Assembly: GCA_044432745.1 (NCBI GenBank)
Contig: JAWXUH010000002.1
Location: 124,001-188,000 of the forward strand
Length of the DNA stretch: 64,000 nucleotides
Direction of reading: 5' to 3'
Origin: CAKOSP01 sp044432745
GTDB taxonomy: Bacteria; Bacillota_I; Bacilli_A; RF39; UBA660
The notes beneath the pieces were generated by a model that saw nothing but the letters and a program-made list of their open reading frames with translations, ran no database searches and had not been told where the DNA came from. A program made the position numbers and the translations under genes. Every line of letters starts with the position of its first letter. The stretch's first letter is position 1. Below are positions 51,848 to 61,195 of the stretch, piece by piece.

Positions 51848-52345
51848 ATGATTGATAATTTAATAATAGAAAAAATTTTACTAATACAAAATGATATATT
51901 TTTTAATATCTTAAATTTTTTTACTACCATAGGATCTAACTATGGTATTTTTTTTATTGTATTTATATATGTATTGTTTTCAAAAGATTTAAATAAATAT
52001 ATTTTTTCACATCATACATTAATAATCATACTCCTTAATAATTTTCTTAAATTTATTTTTCATAGAGATAGACCATCAACTATGTTAATAGATGCTCCTT
52101 ATTATTCTTTTCCAAGTGGACACGCCATGATTAGTACATTTGTATTTGGTTATTTTATTTATCAAGTTAGAAAAAATTTAAATATTAAAAATAAAAAACT
52201 ATATTTATTTATATTATACATAACATTATTTTTAATATGCTTTAGTAGAATATATTTTATGGTACATTATTTTACTGATGTAATAGTAGGTTTTTTAATA
52301 TCATATTTATATTTAAAACTATTCATTTCTAAAATTTGTGAATAA
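51848..52345 (+). CDS. PAP2 superfamily phosphatase
   Basis: 165 residues, about five membrane segments. The three PAP2 motifs are clear: K-F-I-F-H-R-D-R-P (~55-65), F-P-S-G-H (~76-80) and S-R-I-Y-F-M-V-H-Y-F-T-D (~118-130). It acts on lipid phosphates; recycling of undecaprenyl pyrophosphate or phosphatidate phosphatase activity is likely. Starts 5 bp after the PBP gene, probably co-transcribed. Confidence 0.9.
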   Translation: MIDNLIIEKILLIQNDIFFNILNFFTTIGSNYGIFFIVFIYVLFSKDLNKYIFSHHTLIIILLNNFLKFIFHRDRPSTMLIDAPYYSFPSGHAMISTFVFGYFIYQVRKNLNIKNKKLYLFILYITLFLICFSRIYFMVHYFTDVIVGFLISYLYLKLFISKICE

Positions 52346-52404
52346 TTATTAATTTAATTTTTTTTTTAACTGTTTGGTGTTATAATGTTTTAAAGAGGTA
52401 TTTT

Positions 52405-54579
52405 ATGTCTAATATTACAGGTAAATTGAAAACTATAATCTTTCATAACGCTGAAAATGGTTACTTAGTAGCACTTTTTAGAGTTCACAAAGAAAACGAT
52501 AAAGAAAGTCATACTATTACAATAAAAGGTAATATGCCTATTATAATAAATGATGTTACACTTGTTTTAACTGGTGATATGGAATTTGATCAAAAGTATA
52601 AAAAAGACCAATTTGTTTTTACAGCGTATGAAAAAATAATGCCTACCGATAAAGAGAATATCATGGAGTTTTTAAAATCTTCTTTAGTAAATGGTTGTGG
52701 TAAGAAAACAGCAGAGAAGTTAGTTGAAGCTTATAAAGAAGATACTTTAGAAGTTATTAAAGATTTACAAAAGATTTTAGATTTAGGAATTAGTGAAAAA
52801 ACTGCTCTTAAAATCAATTCATCTATAATTAATTTTTCTAAATCATCTGAAGATATATTAGAACTACAAAAGATGAACTTTACCATAGAAGAAGCTTCTA
52901 AAATATACAATGAATATAATCAAGGTACAATGGATGTAGTTAAGAATCATTTTTATAAGTTAAGATCTATAATAAATTTTAGAAAACTTGATAGTATTTA
53001 TTTAGCAAATAACGATTTTGACAGTGATGAAAGAGTCGTTGCTTGTATGCTTGAAATTATGACTATGCTTAGTGATGGAGATGGTCATACTTTTTATACT
53101 AAAGATATGATTAGTAGTGGTCTTAGAAGTATATTTAGTATATATATGGATTTAGATAGAGAAGATGAATTTTATGATACTTTAAAGGATAGTGAATATA
53201 TAGTAATGCTTGAAGATAAGATATTCTTATCTGAGTACTTTGAAGCAGAAATGGTAATTGCAGAGAAGTTAAAAAATATAGGTAATAAAAAAGTTGTTCC
53301 TTTGAAAAATTCTGATGACAAAATATTAAAACTTCAAGATAAATTAAATATTGAGTATCACTATAAACAAAAAGAAGCTATATGTAGTGCAATGAATAAA
53401 AATGTGACTATCATATCTGGTGGACCTGGAACAGGAAAAACTACTATATTAAATTCTATTGTAAAATTATATATAGAAGAAAATAAAATATCTAATTCTC
53501 AAATACCAGCTAAAATAGCTTTACTTGCACCAACTGGTAGGGCAAGTAAAAAGATGAGTATGGCTACTGGGTTGTCAGCTTGCACGATACATAGATTTTT
53601 AAAGTGGAATAAAAGTGATGATACTTTTGAATATAATGAAAATAATAAATTGTGTCACGAATTTATAGTAATAGATGAATGTTCTATGATTGATGTTAAA
53701 TTATTTGCATCATTACTTAGTGCACTTCAAAACAACGTTAAATTAATTTTAGTAGGTGATTCTCAGCAGCTTCCTTCAGTCGGAGCAGGTTTAGTATTTG
53801 ATTCTTTAATAGAATCAGATTTATTTAATTATACTTCTTTAACAAGGATATATAGACAAAGTGATAATTCTTATATACCTGATTTAGCTCAAAGTATTAA
53901 AGATGAAGAGTTAACAGAATCTTTTTTAGAAAAGAAAGATGATTATAACTTTCTTAAAGTTGATTCTGATAATATACTTCATATTATAACTCAAGCAATA
54001 TTTAGTGCAAAATCAAAAGGTATTAATGAACAAGATTTACAAATACTTGCTCCTGTATATAAAGGAAGAAATGGTATAGATTCTCTTAATGCAGCACTTA
54101 GAAATACTTTTAATCCTAATAATTTTGAAAAGAAAGAAGTTATATATAATAATATTATATATAGAGAAAATGATAAAATACTTCAACTTACTAATGATGT
54201 TGAAAAAAATATATTTAATGGAGACATAGGTTTTATATATAAAATAAATAATGATAAAAATAAAATAACTTTAACTATAAAGTTTGATGATCAATTTGTT
54301 ACAGTAGAAAAACCTTATTTAAAAAATATGACACATGCTTATGTTATATCTATTCATAAATCTCAAGGTTCTGAATATGAACATGTTATTATGCCAATAG
54401 CAAAAGAATATTATAATATGATGTATAATAAACTTTTATATACTGGTGTAAGTAGAGCTAAGAAGACATTAACTCTTGTAGGAGATCCATATGTTTTTAG
54501 TCAAGGTGTTAGAAATAATAAAAGTAAAGAAAGAAAAACAGATTTGAAAACTAAATTAATTAGTATGATTCTTGAGTAA
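52405..54579 (+). CDS. recD2: RecD2-like ATP-dependent DNA helicase
   Basis: 724 residues. N-terminal OB-like segment (1-90), helix-hairpin-helix modules (G-C-G-K-K-T-A near ~95), then the helicase core: Walker A G-G-P-G-T-G-K-T-T (~340), D-E-C-S-M-I-D motif II, G-D-S-Q-Q-L-P-S-V-G motif III, and S-I-H-K-S-Q-G-S-E-Y (~645). A 5'-3' helicase for DNA repair and fork processing. Extended -10 TGTTATAAT upstream and an AAGAGG box. Length is close to other RecD2 proteins. Confidence 0.92.
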   Translation: MSNITGKLKTIIFHNAENGYLVALFRVHKENDKESHTITIKGNMPIIINDVTLVLTGDMEFDQKYKKDQFVFTAYEKIMPTDKENIMEFLKSSLVNGCGKKTAEKLVEAYKEDTLEVIKDLQKILDLGISEKTALKINSSIINFSKSSEDILELQKMNFTIEEASKIYNEYNQGTMDVVKNHFYKLRSIINFRKLDSIYLANNDFDSDERVVACMLEIMTMLSDGDGHTFYTKDMISSGLRSIFSIYMDLDREDEFYDTLKDSEYIVMLEDKIFLSEYFEAEMVIAEKLKNIGNKKVVPLKNSDDKILKLQDKLNIEYHYKQKEAICSAMNKNVTIISGGPGTGKTTILNSIVKLYIEENKISNSQIPAKIALLAPTGRASKKMSMATGLSACTIHRFLKWNKSDDTFEYNENNKLCHEFIVIDECSMIDVKLFASLLSALQNNVKLILVGDSQQLPSVGAGLVFDSLIESDLFNYTSLTRIYRQSDNSYIPDLAQSIKDEELTESFLEKKDDYNFLKVDSDNILHIITQAIFSAKSKGINEQDLQILAPVYKGRNGIDSLNAALRNTFNPNNFEKKEVIYNNIIYRENDKILQLTNDVEKNIFNGDIGFIYKINNDKNKITLTIKFDDQFVTVEKPYLKNMTHAYVISIHKSQGSEYEHVIMPIAKEYYNMMYNKLLYTGVSRAKKTLTLVGDPYVFSQGVRNNKSKERKTDLKTKLISMILE

Positions 54580-54611
54580 TAGTAAATAATATTACTGAGG
54601 AGTGATTAATA

Positions 54612-54773
54612 ATGAAAATGAAAAAGAAAACAATGGTTTATACAGGAGCAGCACTAAGTGCACTTGCTGGTACTACTGCACTTGTTATGATGAATCAAAA
54701 AACGAGAAAAAGAGCAGAGCAAATGATAGATTTTGCTATAGAAGAAACAAAAAATTATTTTGAAGAAATGTAA
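54612..54773 (+). CDS. 53-residue membrane-anchored protein
   Basis: M-K-M-K-K-K-T-M-V-Y-T-G-A-A-L-S-A-L-A-G, then T-T-A-L-V-M-M and a charged helix ending F-E-E-M. One hydrophobic segment (~8-27). GAGGAG lies upstream. Not recognised; such small anchored proteins are common in this lineage (inference). Confidence 0.6.
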   Translation: MKMKKKTMVYTGAALSALAGTTALVMMNQKTRKRAEQMIDFAIEETKNYFEEM

Positions 54774-54817
54774 TAATTTCTTTTTTTATGTTACAATATA
54801 TTAAAGGTGGTATTTTT

Positions 54818-55690
54818 ATGATTATAGGTTCACATGTTAGCTTTTCTAAACAAGGATTAGTTGGTGCAGTAAACGAAGTTCTTTCTTATGGAGGAAATGC
54901 TTTTATGTTTTATACTGGAGCACCACAAAATACTATTAGAAAAGACATAGATACAAACAATGTTATGGAAGCACATGAAATTTTCAAAAAGAATAATATT
55001 TCTATTGATTCAATTATTGTTCACGCTCCATACATTATTAATCTTGCGACTTCTAAAGAAGAGCAAAGAGAATTTTCAGTGAATTTTTTGAAAAACGAAA
55101 TTGAAAGATGTAAAATTTTGGGTGTTAAATATGTTGTTCTTCATCCAGGTAATGCAGTTGGTATTACTAAAGAAGATGGAATATCTAATTTGATCGATTC
55201 ATTAAAAAAAATAGCAGATGAAGATGTATGTGTAACTATTGAAACTATGGCAGGTAAAGGTACTGAACTTTGTTCTAATATAGATGAACTTTCATTTGTT
55301 CTTGATAGTGTAAAAGATCTTAATTTTGGTGTAACTTTAGATACATGTCATTTAAATGATTCTGGTGTTGATATTTCTAAATTTGATGAATACTTAGATG
55401 AATTTGATAAAAAAATAGGTATTGATAAAATTAAATGTATTCATTTAAATGATTCTAAAAATGAACTAGGTCTTAAAAAAGATAGACATGAAAACATAGG
55501 GTTTGGAACTATAGGATATGATAGTTTGCTAAATGTTGCATATAACGATAAATTAAAAAATGTTCCTAAGATTTTAGAAACACCGTACATTAAAGAAGGT
55601 AAATCTTCTTTTGCGCCATATAAACATGAAATAGAAATGTTAAGAAAAAAAGAATTTAATAATAATCTTATAGAAGATATATTAAATTAA
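54818..55690 (+). CDS. nfo: endonuclease IV
   Basis: 290 residues from ATG 54818, after AAAGGTGG. Typical motifs: I-G-S-H-V-S-F at the start, H-P-G-N near ~113, I-E-T-M-A-G-K-G-T-E, D-T-C-H-L-N-D-S-G (metal ligands) and H-L-N-D-S-K-N. It cleaves DNA 5' to abasic sites and uses three zinc ions. Stands alone. Confidence 0.95.
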   Translation: MIIGSHVSFSKQGLVGAVNEVLSYGGNAFMFYTGAPQNTIRKDIDTNNVMEAHEIFKKNNISIDSIIVHAPYIINLATSKEEQREFSVNFLKNEIERCKILGVKYVVLHPGNAVGITKEDGISNLIDSLKKIADEDVCVTIETMAGKGTELCSNIDELSFVLDSVKDLNFGVTLDTCHLNDSGVDISKFDEYLDEFDKKIGIDKIKCIHLNDSKNELGLKKDRHENIGFGTIGYDSLLNVAYNDKLKNVPKILETPYIKEGKSSFAPYKHEIEMLRKKEFNNNLIEDILN

Positions 55691-55698
55691 TTTTTTTG

Positions 55699-55727
55699 TT
55701 GAGGGCTTTTAAAATATTTGATATAAT
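55699..55727 (+). promoter_or_regulatory. sigma-A promoter
   Basis: TTGAGG (55699-55704), 17-bp spacer, TATAAT (55722-55727), before the exported Cys-rich protein. Confidence 0.6.
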
Positions 55728-55750
55728 GATTTAAGAAGTGGGTATACAAT

Positions 55751-56914
55751 ATGAAAAAAATTTTAAAAAATATAGTGATATTTTTAACTTTATTTACATT
55801 TATAAACGTTAATGATATTTATGCAAGTAGTAACTTTTATACTTGTACTTATAAAAGTGTTAAAATAGAAAAACAATTTACAGAAAATTTTGGTTCTTTA
55901 ACAGGTAATCAATATTTAGATTTAGAAATTACTTTAAGTAAAATAGATTCTACTTATTTTAAAGTAAAGGCAATAGGTAGTTACAATGCATCTTTGCAAC
56001 CATATGCAGACATTGTAAATAATACTACTTTTGCAAATAATACCTATACTTATGATTCTTCTGATCAGGACTATAAACTTACTATTAATTACTTTCCTGT
56101 AGGAGACGTTGGAGAGTGTGGAAAGATTAGTTCTGATTTCACAAAAGGCGCAGGTGTTTACTCTGACGTAATTATGTGGCAATTAGGTGATTGTTATAAA
56201 ACAGGAACAGGATTTTGGTGTAGTGGTGATTATTCAGGTACCTATGCAGATGTAGATAGTTCTGATGATAGTAATCAACTTAGTGACGATGTATATTTAG
56301 ACTGTGGCACAATTGATATAAAGGGTGAAAGACCTTACTATATTGTAAGAGAAAACAATTCTTATTACTACAAATTTTATGGCATTAATACTAAATTACC
56401 CTTAACTAGCAATAATCATTCTTGTCTTAGTTCAGCTAGTTTTAGATATTGTAGTGCTTCTGAGGCTAGTAATAATAAAGTAGCTATGCCAGAGGCAATA
56501 ATTTATTCAAAAGACTCTTGTACTGATTATTATTGGCAAACACTTGATTATATGAAATCTGGTTACTCATATGTAAATGATAGTGGTTTAGTATACGATT
56601 TTGATGAAAGAACTGGAAGTGTTGATGGTATATTAGGTGATCCTGATGATCCTAATGATACTGCATATTATTTACAACTTGCCTTAAATATTATTAGATA
56701 CGTAGCTATTGTAGCTCTTATAATTTTAACTATTACAGGATATGTAAGTGCAGTTGCATCAAGTGATACTGATGCTGTTAAGAGACAAAATTCTATGTTT
56801 GTGAAAAGAATAATTTATGTAATAATTTTATTTCTTTTCCCAGTTCTTCTTGAATATATATTTAAATTAACTGGAATATATAGTTCTACAGATCCTTTAC
56901 AAGGTATAAAATAA
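55751..56914 (+). CDS. exported Cys-rich protein with C-terminal TrbC/VirB2-like membrane region
   Basis: 387 residues. Signal peptide ~1-25 ending near Y-A-S-S. An external domain with about a dozen Cys (for example D-C-Y-K-T-G-T-G-F-W-C) suggests several disulphides. The C-terminal ~80 residues have two membrane helices separated by a charged loop (S-S-D-T-D-A-V-K-R-Q-N), the layout of TrbC/VirB2 pilin-like proteins. Not assignable to a known family. Has its own promoter and terminator and no conjugation genes nearby. Confidence 0.55.
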   Translation: MKKILKNIVIFLTLFTFINVNDIYASSNFYTCTYKSVKIEKQFTENFGSLTGNQYLDLEITLSKIDSTYFKVKAIGSYNASLQPYADIVNNTTFANNTYTYDSSDQDYKLTINYFPVGDVGECGKISSDFTKGAGVYSDVIMWQLGDCYKTGTGFWCSGDYSGTYADVDSSDDSNQLSDDVYLDCGTIDIKGERPYYIVRENNSYYYKFYGINTKLPLTSNNHSCLSSASFRYCSASEASNNKVAMPEAIIYSKDSCTDYYWQTLDYMKSGYSYVNDSGLVYDFDERTGSVDGILGDPDDPNDTAYYLQLALNIIRYVAIVALIILTITGYVSAVASSDTDAVKRQNSMFVKRIIYVIILFLFPVLLEYIFKLTGIYSSTDPLQGIK

Positions 56915-56944
56915 AAAAATTATCGTTTAGATAATTTTTTTATT
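56911..56944. terminator. bidirectional terminator
   Basis: AAAAATTATC, loop GTTTA, GATAATTTTTTT, between two convergent genes. Confidence 0.8.
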
Positions 56945-57205
56945 TTATAAATATTTAGAGTATTTATTAAATAATTTTGCATATAGAATTTTTATTTTAA
57001 TTAGATTTTCTTTACTATAATAATCTTTATAATTATCTAAATTTAAAGATGAGGGATTATTTAAAAATATTTCCCAGTTCTTCTTTATAAATGTATAACT
57101 AAAATCTAATTCTTGATCAGATAAATCTATACCATTTTTACTTGCTAAAGTGAACAAATCTTCCTTATTTAAATTATTTATATATTTCTCTATTATTTTA
57201 AACAT
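56945..57205 (-). CDS. DUF2624-like small protein
   Basis: 86 residues from ATG 57205 (AGGTGA just upstream; a GTG at 57214 overlaps that box). The pattern L-F-T-L-A-S-K-N-G-I-D-L-S-D-Q-E ... I-F-L-N-N resembles DUF2624 (YqfT). In Bacillus yqfT is near the endonuclease IV gene, and here it is 1.3 kb from nfo, which supports the call. Function unknown. Confidence 0.55.
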   Translation of the reverse strand: MFKIIEKYINNLNKEDLFTLASKNGIDLSDQELDFSYTFIKKNWEIFLNNPSSLNLDNYKDYYSKENLIKIKILYAKLFNKYSKYL

Positions 57206-57258
57206 ATTTATCACCTAATGTATTGTATGAATCTTTTTAAAAAAACTATACTAAAAAT

Positions 57259-59199
57259 ATGAAAAAAATTTATTTATTTGTTTTTTTAATCTTTATAGTA
57301 ATATTCTTCCAAATTTTTTATATCAATGTATATAAAAATGATTTTTATATAGAAGAATATAATTCGAAAATGCATAATTATGTATATGGAACTAGTGCTC
57401 CTCGTGGGCGTATTCTTGATATTAATGGTAATGTTCTAGTAGATAACAAAGAAGTCTATGTTATTAATTATGTTAAATCATCTGAAATTTTATCAGAAGA
57501 TGAAATAAACATAGCATATAAACTTACTAATCTTTATGATTTAAAGGAAAGTGCAACAGATAGTCAAGTTATAAATTTTTATTTACTTATAAATGGTTAT
57601 AAAAATCTTCTTACCGAAGATGAACTTATTCTTCTTGATGAACGTAAAATTACTATAGTAGAGGCAAGGAGTATAGCATATGATAGAGTAGATTTATCTA
57701 TATACGATGAACGTGATAAAAAAATGATATACTTCTTTTGGCTTATGAATAGTGGTTATAATTACGATAAGAAAGAAATTTTATTTAATATTTCTTATGA
57801 AGACTTTGCTCGCATATCAGAAGCATTATTACCTGGTATACTTTGTGAAACTTCTTACGTTAGATATTATCCTTATAAAGATACATTAAGTAGTATCTTT
57901 GGCAGTGTAGGACCAATATATTCTGAAAACATAGATGATTATCTTGAAAATGATTATCAAACTAATGATGTAGTTGGTAATAGTTATTTAGAATATACAT
58001 ACGAATCTATTTTAAGAGGAGAGAAGGCTATTTATAAAATAGGTGATGATAACAATTTAATATTAATTAAAGAGGAAGTTCCAGGTTCTGATTTATATCT
58101 ATCTATAGATATAGATGTTCAGTTAGAACTAGAATCTCTAGTTCAAAGTGGTATTGTTAATGCTAAAAATTATCCTAATACAAAATTTTTTACAGATGCC
58201 TATGCTGCAGTTTCAGATCCTATAACTGGTAAAATTATTGCTATGACAGGTCAACGTTTAATAGATAATTCAAAAGATTCTTCTTTTACAGATATAACAA
58301 GTGAAATAATAAATGCATCATATACAGTTGGTTCTACTATAAAAGCAGCTAGTATTACAGTTGGTTATTTAAATGATTTGATTAATTATGATGAATATAT
58401 ACTTGATTCATGCGTGAAACTTTACTTAGTTCCAGAGAAATGTTCTTGGAAAGAACTTGGTGAACTTAACGATGTTAGTGCTCTTAAATATAGTTCTAAT
58501 TATTATCAATATTTAATAGCTATAAAACTAACTGGAAATAAATATTCTTATAACATGAGTATAAATGCTACTGAAAAACACTTTGATGAATATAGAAATA
58601 CATTCTTAGATTTTGGTTTAGGTTCCTTAACTGGAATTGACCTTCCAGGTGAAGGAACTGGCGTAACAGGTAATATCATAGCAGATGATTTACTTTTGAA
58701 TCTTGCTATTGGTCAATACGATACTTATACTTTATTGCAAATACTTCAATATATAAATACAGTATCTAATGATTATACTAGAGTAGAACTTAGTTTAGCA
58801 GATAGTGCTTATAATATAAACGGTGAAAAAGTATATGAAAAGACAAATGAAATTTTAAATACTATAGATATATCAAAAGAAGATTATAAACGTATTATTA
58901 CAGGTTTATCTTCAGTTATAACTGGTGGAACAGGTTATGGATACTTTGATTTTTCACATAAAGGAGCAGGTAAAACAGGTACAAGTGAGTCTTTTTTAGA
59001 CACTAACAATGATGGCATATATGATACTAAAACATATACTAGAACTTTTGCAGGCTACGCTCCATATGATGATCCAAAATACTCCATAGCAATAATTACA
59101 CCTCATATAGGGTATAGCGAAGGAGAAGAAGATGAGTACGTTTATAACATGTCTAGAGATATTTCTTTAAATATTATGAATTTTTTGTTTCAAAATTAA
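57259..59199 (+). CDS. class B penicillin-binding protein, second copy
   Basis: 646 residues. Membrane anchor ~3-22, a dimerisation region with A-P-R-G-R-I-L-D, and a transpeptidase domain with S-x-x-K (G-S-T-I-K), S-x-N (Y-S-S-N-Y) and K-T-G (G-K-T-G-T-S). It differs from the copy at 49761 in lacking a PASTA-like tail. Elongation-type (PBP2/MrdA) or sporulation-specific function cannot be decided. The start has only a weak ribosome-binding site, the next Met being distant. Confidence 0.85.
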   Translation: MKKIYLFVFLIFIVIFFQIFYINVYKNDFYIEEYNSKMHNYVYGTSAPRGRILDINGNVLVDNKEVYVINYVKSSEILSEDEINIAYKLTNLYDLKESATDSQVINFYLLINGYKNLLTEDELILLDERKITIVEARSIAYDRVDLSIYDERDKKMIYFFWLMNSGYNYDKKEILFNISYEDFARISEALLPGILCETSYVRYYPYKDTLSSIFGSVGPIYSENIDDYLENDYQTNDVVGNSYLEYTYESILRGEKAIYKIGDDNNLILIKEEVPGSDLYLSIDIDVQLELESLVQSGIVNAKNYPNTKFFTDAYAAVSDPITGKIIAMTGQRLIDNSKDSSFTDITSEIINASYTVGSTIKAASITVGYLNDLINYDEYILDSCVKLYLVPEKCSWKELGELNDVSALKYSSNYYQYLIAIKLTGNKYSYNMSINATEKHFDEYRNTFLDFGLGSLTGIDLPGEGTGVTGNIIADDLLLNLAIGQYDTYTLLQILQYINTVSNDYTRVELSLADSAYNINGEKVYEKTNEILNTIDISKEDYKRIITGLSSVITGGTGYGYFDFSHKGAGKTGTSESFLDTNNDGIYDTKTYTRTFAGYAPYDDPKYSIAIITPHIGYSEGEEDEYVYNMSRDISLNIMNFLFQN

Positions 59200-59248
59200 T
59201 GATTATTTGATATAATATATTGGTAAACAAAGAAGGCGGGTGTAAAAC

Positions 59249-59413
59249 ATGGCTAAAAATGACGTTAGAAATGATGTAACAATGAGATGTACAGCATGTG
59301 GTTTTGAATTAAGACCAACTAGTAAAAACAGAAGAAATACTACTGAACGTTTAGAAATTAAAAAATATTGTCCAAAATGTAAAAAAACTGTTGTAGCTAA
59401 AGAAAAAAAATAA
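59249..59413 (+). CDS. rpmG: 50S ribosomal protein L33
   Basis: 54 residues: M-A-K-N-D-V-R-N-D-V-T-M-R-C-T-A-C-G and later Y-C-P-K-C-K-K. Both zinc Cys pairs are kept. GAAGGCGGG upstream. Fifteen bp before the EF-P gene. Confidence 0.93.
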   Translation: MAKNDVRNDVTMRCTACGFELRPTSKNRRNTTERLEIKKYCPKCKKTVVAKEKK

Positions 59414-59427
59414 GAAAGAGGTAGTTT

Positions 59428-59988
59428 ATGAATATTAATATTAATGATATTAAAAATGGTATGAGTGTTATAATCGATAATAATTTATTTTTAATTTTAG
59501 AATTTCAACACGTTAAACCAGGAAAGGGTCCTGCTTTTGTAAGAATTAAACTTAAGAATTTAAGAACTGGTTCAACAATCGAGGAAACTTTTAATACAAA
59601 TATTAAAGTTACTAAAGCTCACATTGAAAAAGTAGATATGCAATATCTATATTCAAGTGGTGACAATTTAGCTTTCATGAATAATGAAACTTATGATCAA
59701 ATAGAAATATCTAAAACTATACTTAAAGAACAAATTCCTTATATTAAAGAAGGTATGAATATTAGTATAGAATATTTCGAAAGTGAAATTATTGGTGTTA
59801 ATTTACCAGAAAAAGTTGAATATTTAGTTATTGAATCAGCTCCTGCTGTAAAAGGTAATACAACTACTAATACATTTAAGGATGCAAAAATTGAAACTGG
59901 ATATACAGTTAAGGTTCCACTTTTTATTAATGAAGGTGAAACTATTGTTATTTCAACTAAAGATGGAAGTTATTCTGGAAGAGCATAG
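59428..59988 (+). CDS. efp: elongation factor P
   Basis: 186 residues. KOW-like domain I with the loop H-V-K-P-G-K-G-P-A-F-V-R, whose Lys at ~32 is the tip that reaches the peptidyl centre. The OB domains follow with A-P-A-V-K-G-N-T-T-T and G-Y-T-V-K-V-P-L-F-I. It rescues ribosomes stalled on polyproline. Coupled to rpmG by short spacing. Confidence 0.96.
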   Translation: MNININDIKNGMSVIIDNNLFLILEFQHVKPGKGPAFVRIKLKNLRTGSTIEETFNTNIKVTKAHIEKVDMQYLYSSGDNLAFMNNETYDQIEISKTILKEQIPYIKEGMNISIEYFESEIIGVNLPEKVEYLVIESAPAVKGNTTTNTFKDAKIETGYTVKVPLFINEGETIVISTKDGSYSGRA

Positions 59989-60005
59989 TTATATGCTTTT
60001 TTTAT

Positions 60006-60034
60006 TTGCAATTTTTTCATATTTATTATAAAAT
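60006..60034 (+). promoter_or_regulatory. sigma-A promoter
   Basis: TTGCAA (60006-60011), 17-bp spacer, TAAAAT (60029-60034), before the gene at 60058. Confidence 0.6.
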
Positions 60035-60057
60035 ATATACTGCTTATAGGGGGAAAA

Positions 60058-61161
60058 ATGCAAGAAGTATTAAACTTACATAAAGTTGTTAATGAATTAA
60101 GAAGTATAAATCGAGGAATTGAATTTAGATACAATGATCCTTTTTTTTCGCGTGATGATAGAAATGTTATATATGTAAATATTAATTTATCTGCTATTAA
60201 TATACCTCAAGTATATACAAGGTTAAATGATGTTTTATTTATTAATCAAGGCATACACGTAACGTTCAAACCAATAGAAGAAATTAAAGCTGGATTTGCT
60301 TATCCAGATGTAGATGTTTTTTCAAATGTAGAAACAGTAGATGATTGTGCAGTCCTTCTTCAAAAAATAAATCCTACTACATGTATTTTTTTATCTAATG
60401 AAAATGATAATATATATTATTATTGTAGTAAAGAAGATTTAATATTACCAAGTAATTTATATCTAGTTTGTGATGGTGTTTTATCAAATGGCAATCGTAA
60501 TTTCGTTTTAACACAATATGATCCTAAAGAACTTGTTCAATATATACCAACTAGTCTTAATAAAATATTTGAACAAAAAAAATATCATGAAAAAGATCGT
60601 AGAAGAAGTTCTTTGAACAATCCTTATATCGGTCATTATGAACTTAAAAGTATATCTGAAATAGGGGATGATATATTAGAAGAAGAACATTCTGTTATAG
60701 AAATGTTTGACGATATTTCTGATATTGTGAGTATTTTAAACTTAGATGATGCAGATATTAGAAATCTTGAAAATAACCTAAACGAAGTATTTAAAGATGC
60801 TATTGAAAGTTGTGTTAGAGATAAATATGCATGTAAAAGAGATTGTAGTGAATTTTTATGCTATACTCTATTTTCAAGTTTTATTACCTTAATACTTTTA
60901 TTAACTAAAGATGAAGGTTTTGTTGAAGGAATAAGAAATCAATTATATTCAATTACTAATTTTCAAGAATTAATAGAAATATTTAAAGCTATTGATTATA
61001 AAATATTATTGTCTTCAGGATTAACTGTATTTTCCTTTGCTTCATTTATATCTGCGATGAAACAAGATAATGATATTGATAAATTTATTATGAGAATGAC
61101 AAAGTATTTAGAGTTCAATCTTCAAATTAATGAACCTCTTATTAGAAAGAGAAGAAAATAA
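60058..61161 (+). CDS. hypothetical protein with C-terminal hydrophobic segments
   Basis: 367 residues, not recognised. The first ~190 residues look like a soluble alpha/beta domain. The C-terminal third has two hydrophobic stretches (around ~262-282 and ~318-338) that may be membrane helices, and ends in R-K-R-R-K. GGGGG ribosome-binding site. Monocistronic, with its own promoter and a strong terminator. Confidence 0.6.
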   Translation: MQEVLNLHKVVNELRSINRGIEFRYNDPFFSRDDRNVIYVNINLSAINIPQVYTRLNDVLFINQGIHVTFKPIEEIKAGFAYPDVDVFSNVETVDDCAVLLQKINPTTCIFLSNENDNIYYYCSKEDLILPSNLYLVCDGVLSNGNRNFVLTQYDPKELVQYIPTSLNKIFEQKKYHEKDRRRSSLNNPYIGHYELKSISEIGDDILEEEHSVIEMFDDISDIVSILNLDDADIRNLENNLNEVFKDAIESCVRDKYACKRDCSEFLCYTLFSSFITLILLLTKDEGFVEGIRNQLYSITNFQELIEIFKAIDYKILLSSGLTVFSFASFISAMKQDNDIDKFIMRMTKYLEFNLQINEPLIRKRRK

Positions 61162-61195
61162 AAAGTATGTATTTTAGAAATACATACTTTTTTTA
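61158..61195. terminator. strong bidirectional terminator
   Basis: AAAAGTATGTATTT, loop TAGA, AATACATACTTTTTTT. Serves the genes on both strands. Confidence 0.9.
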
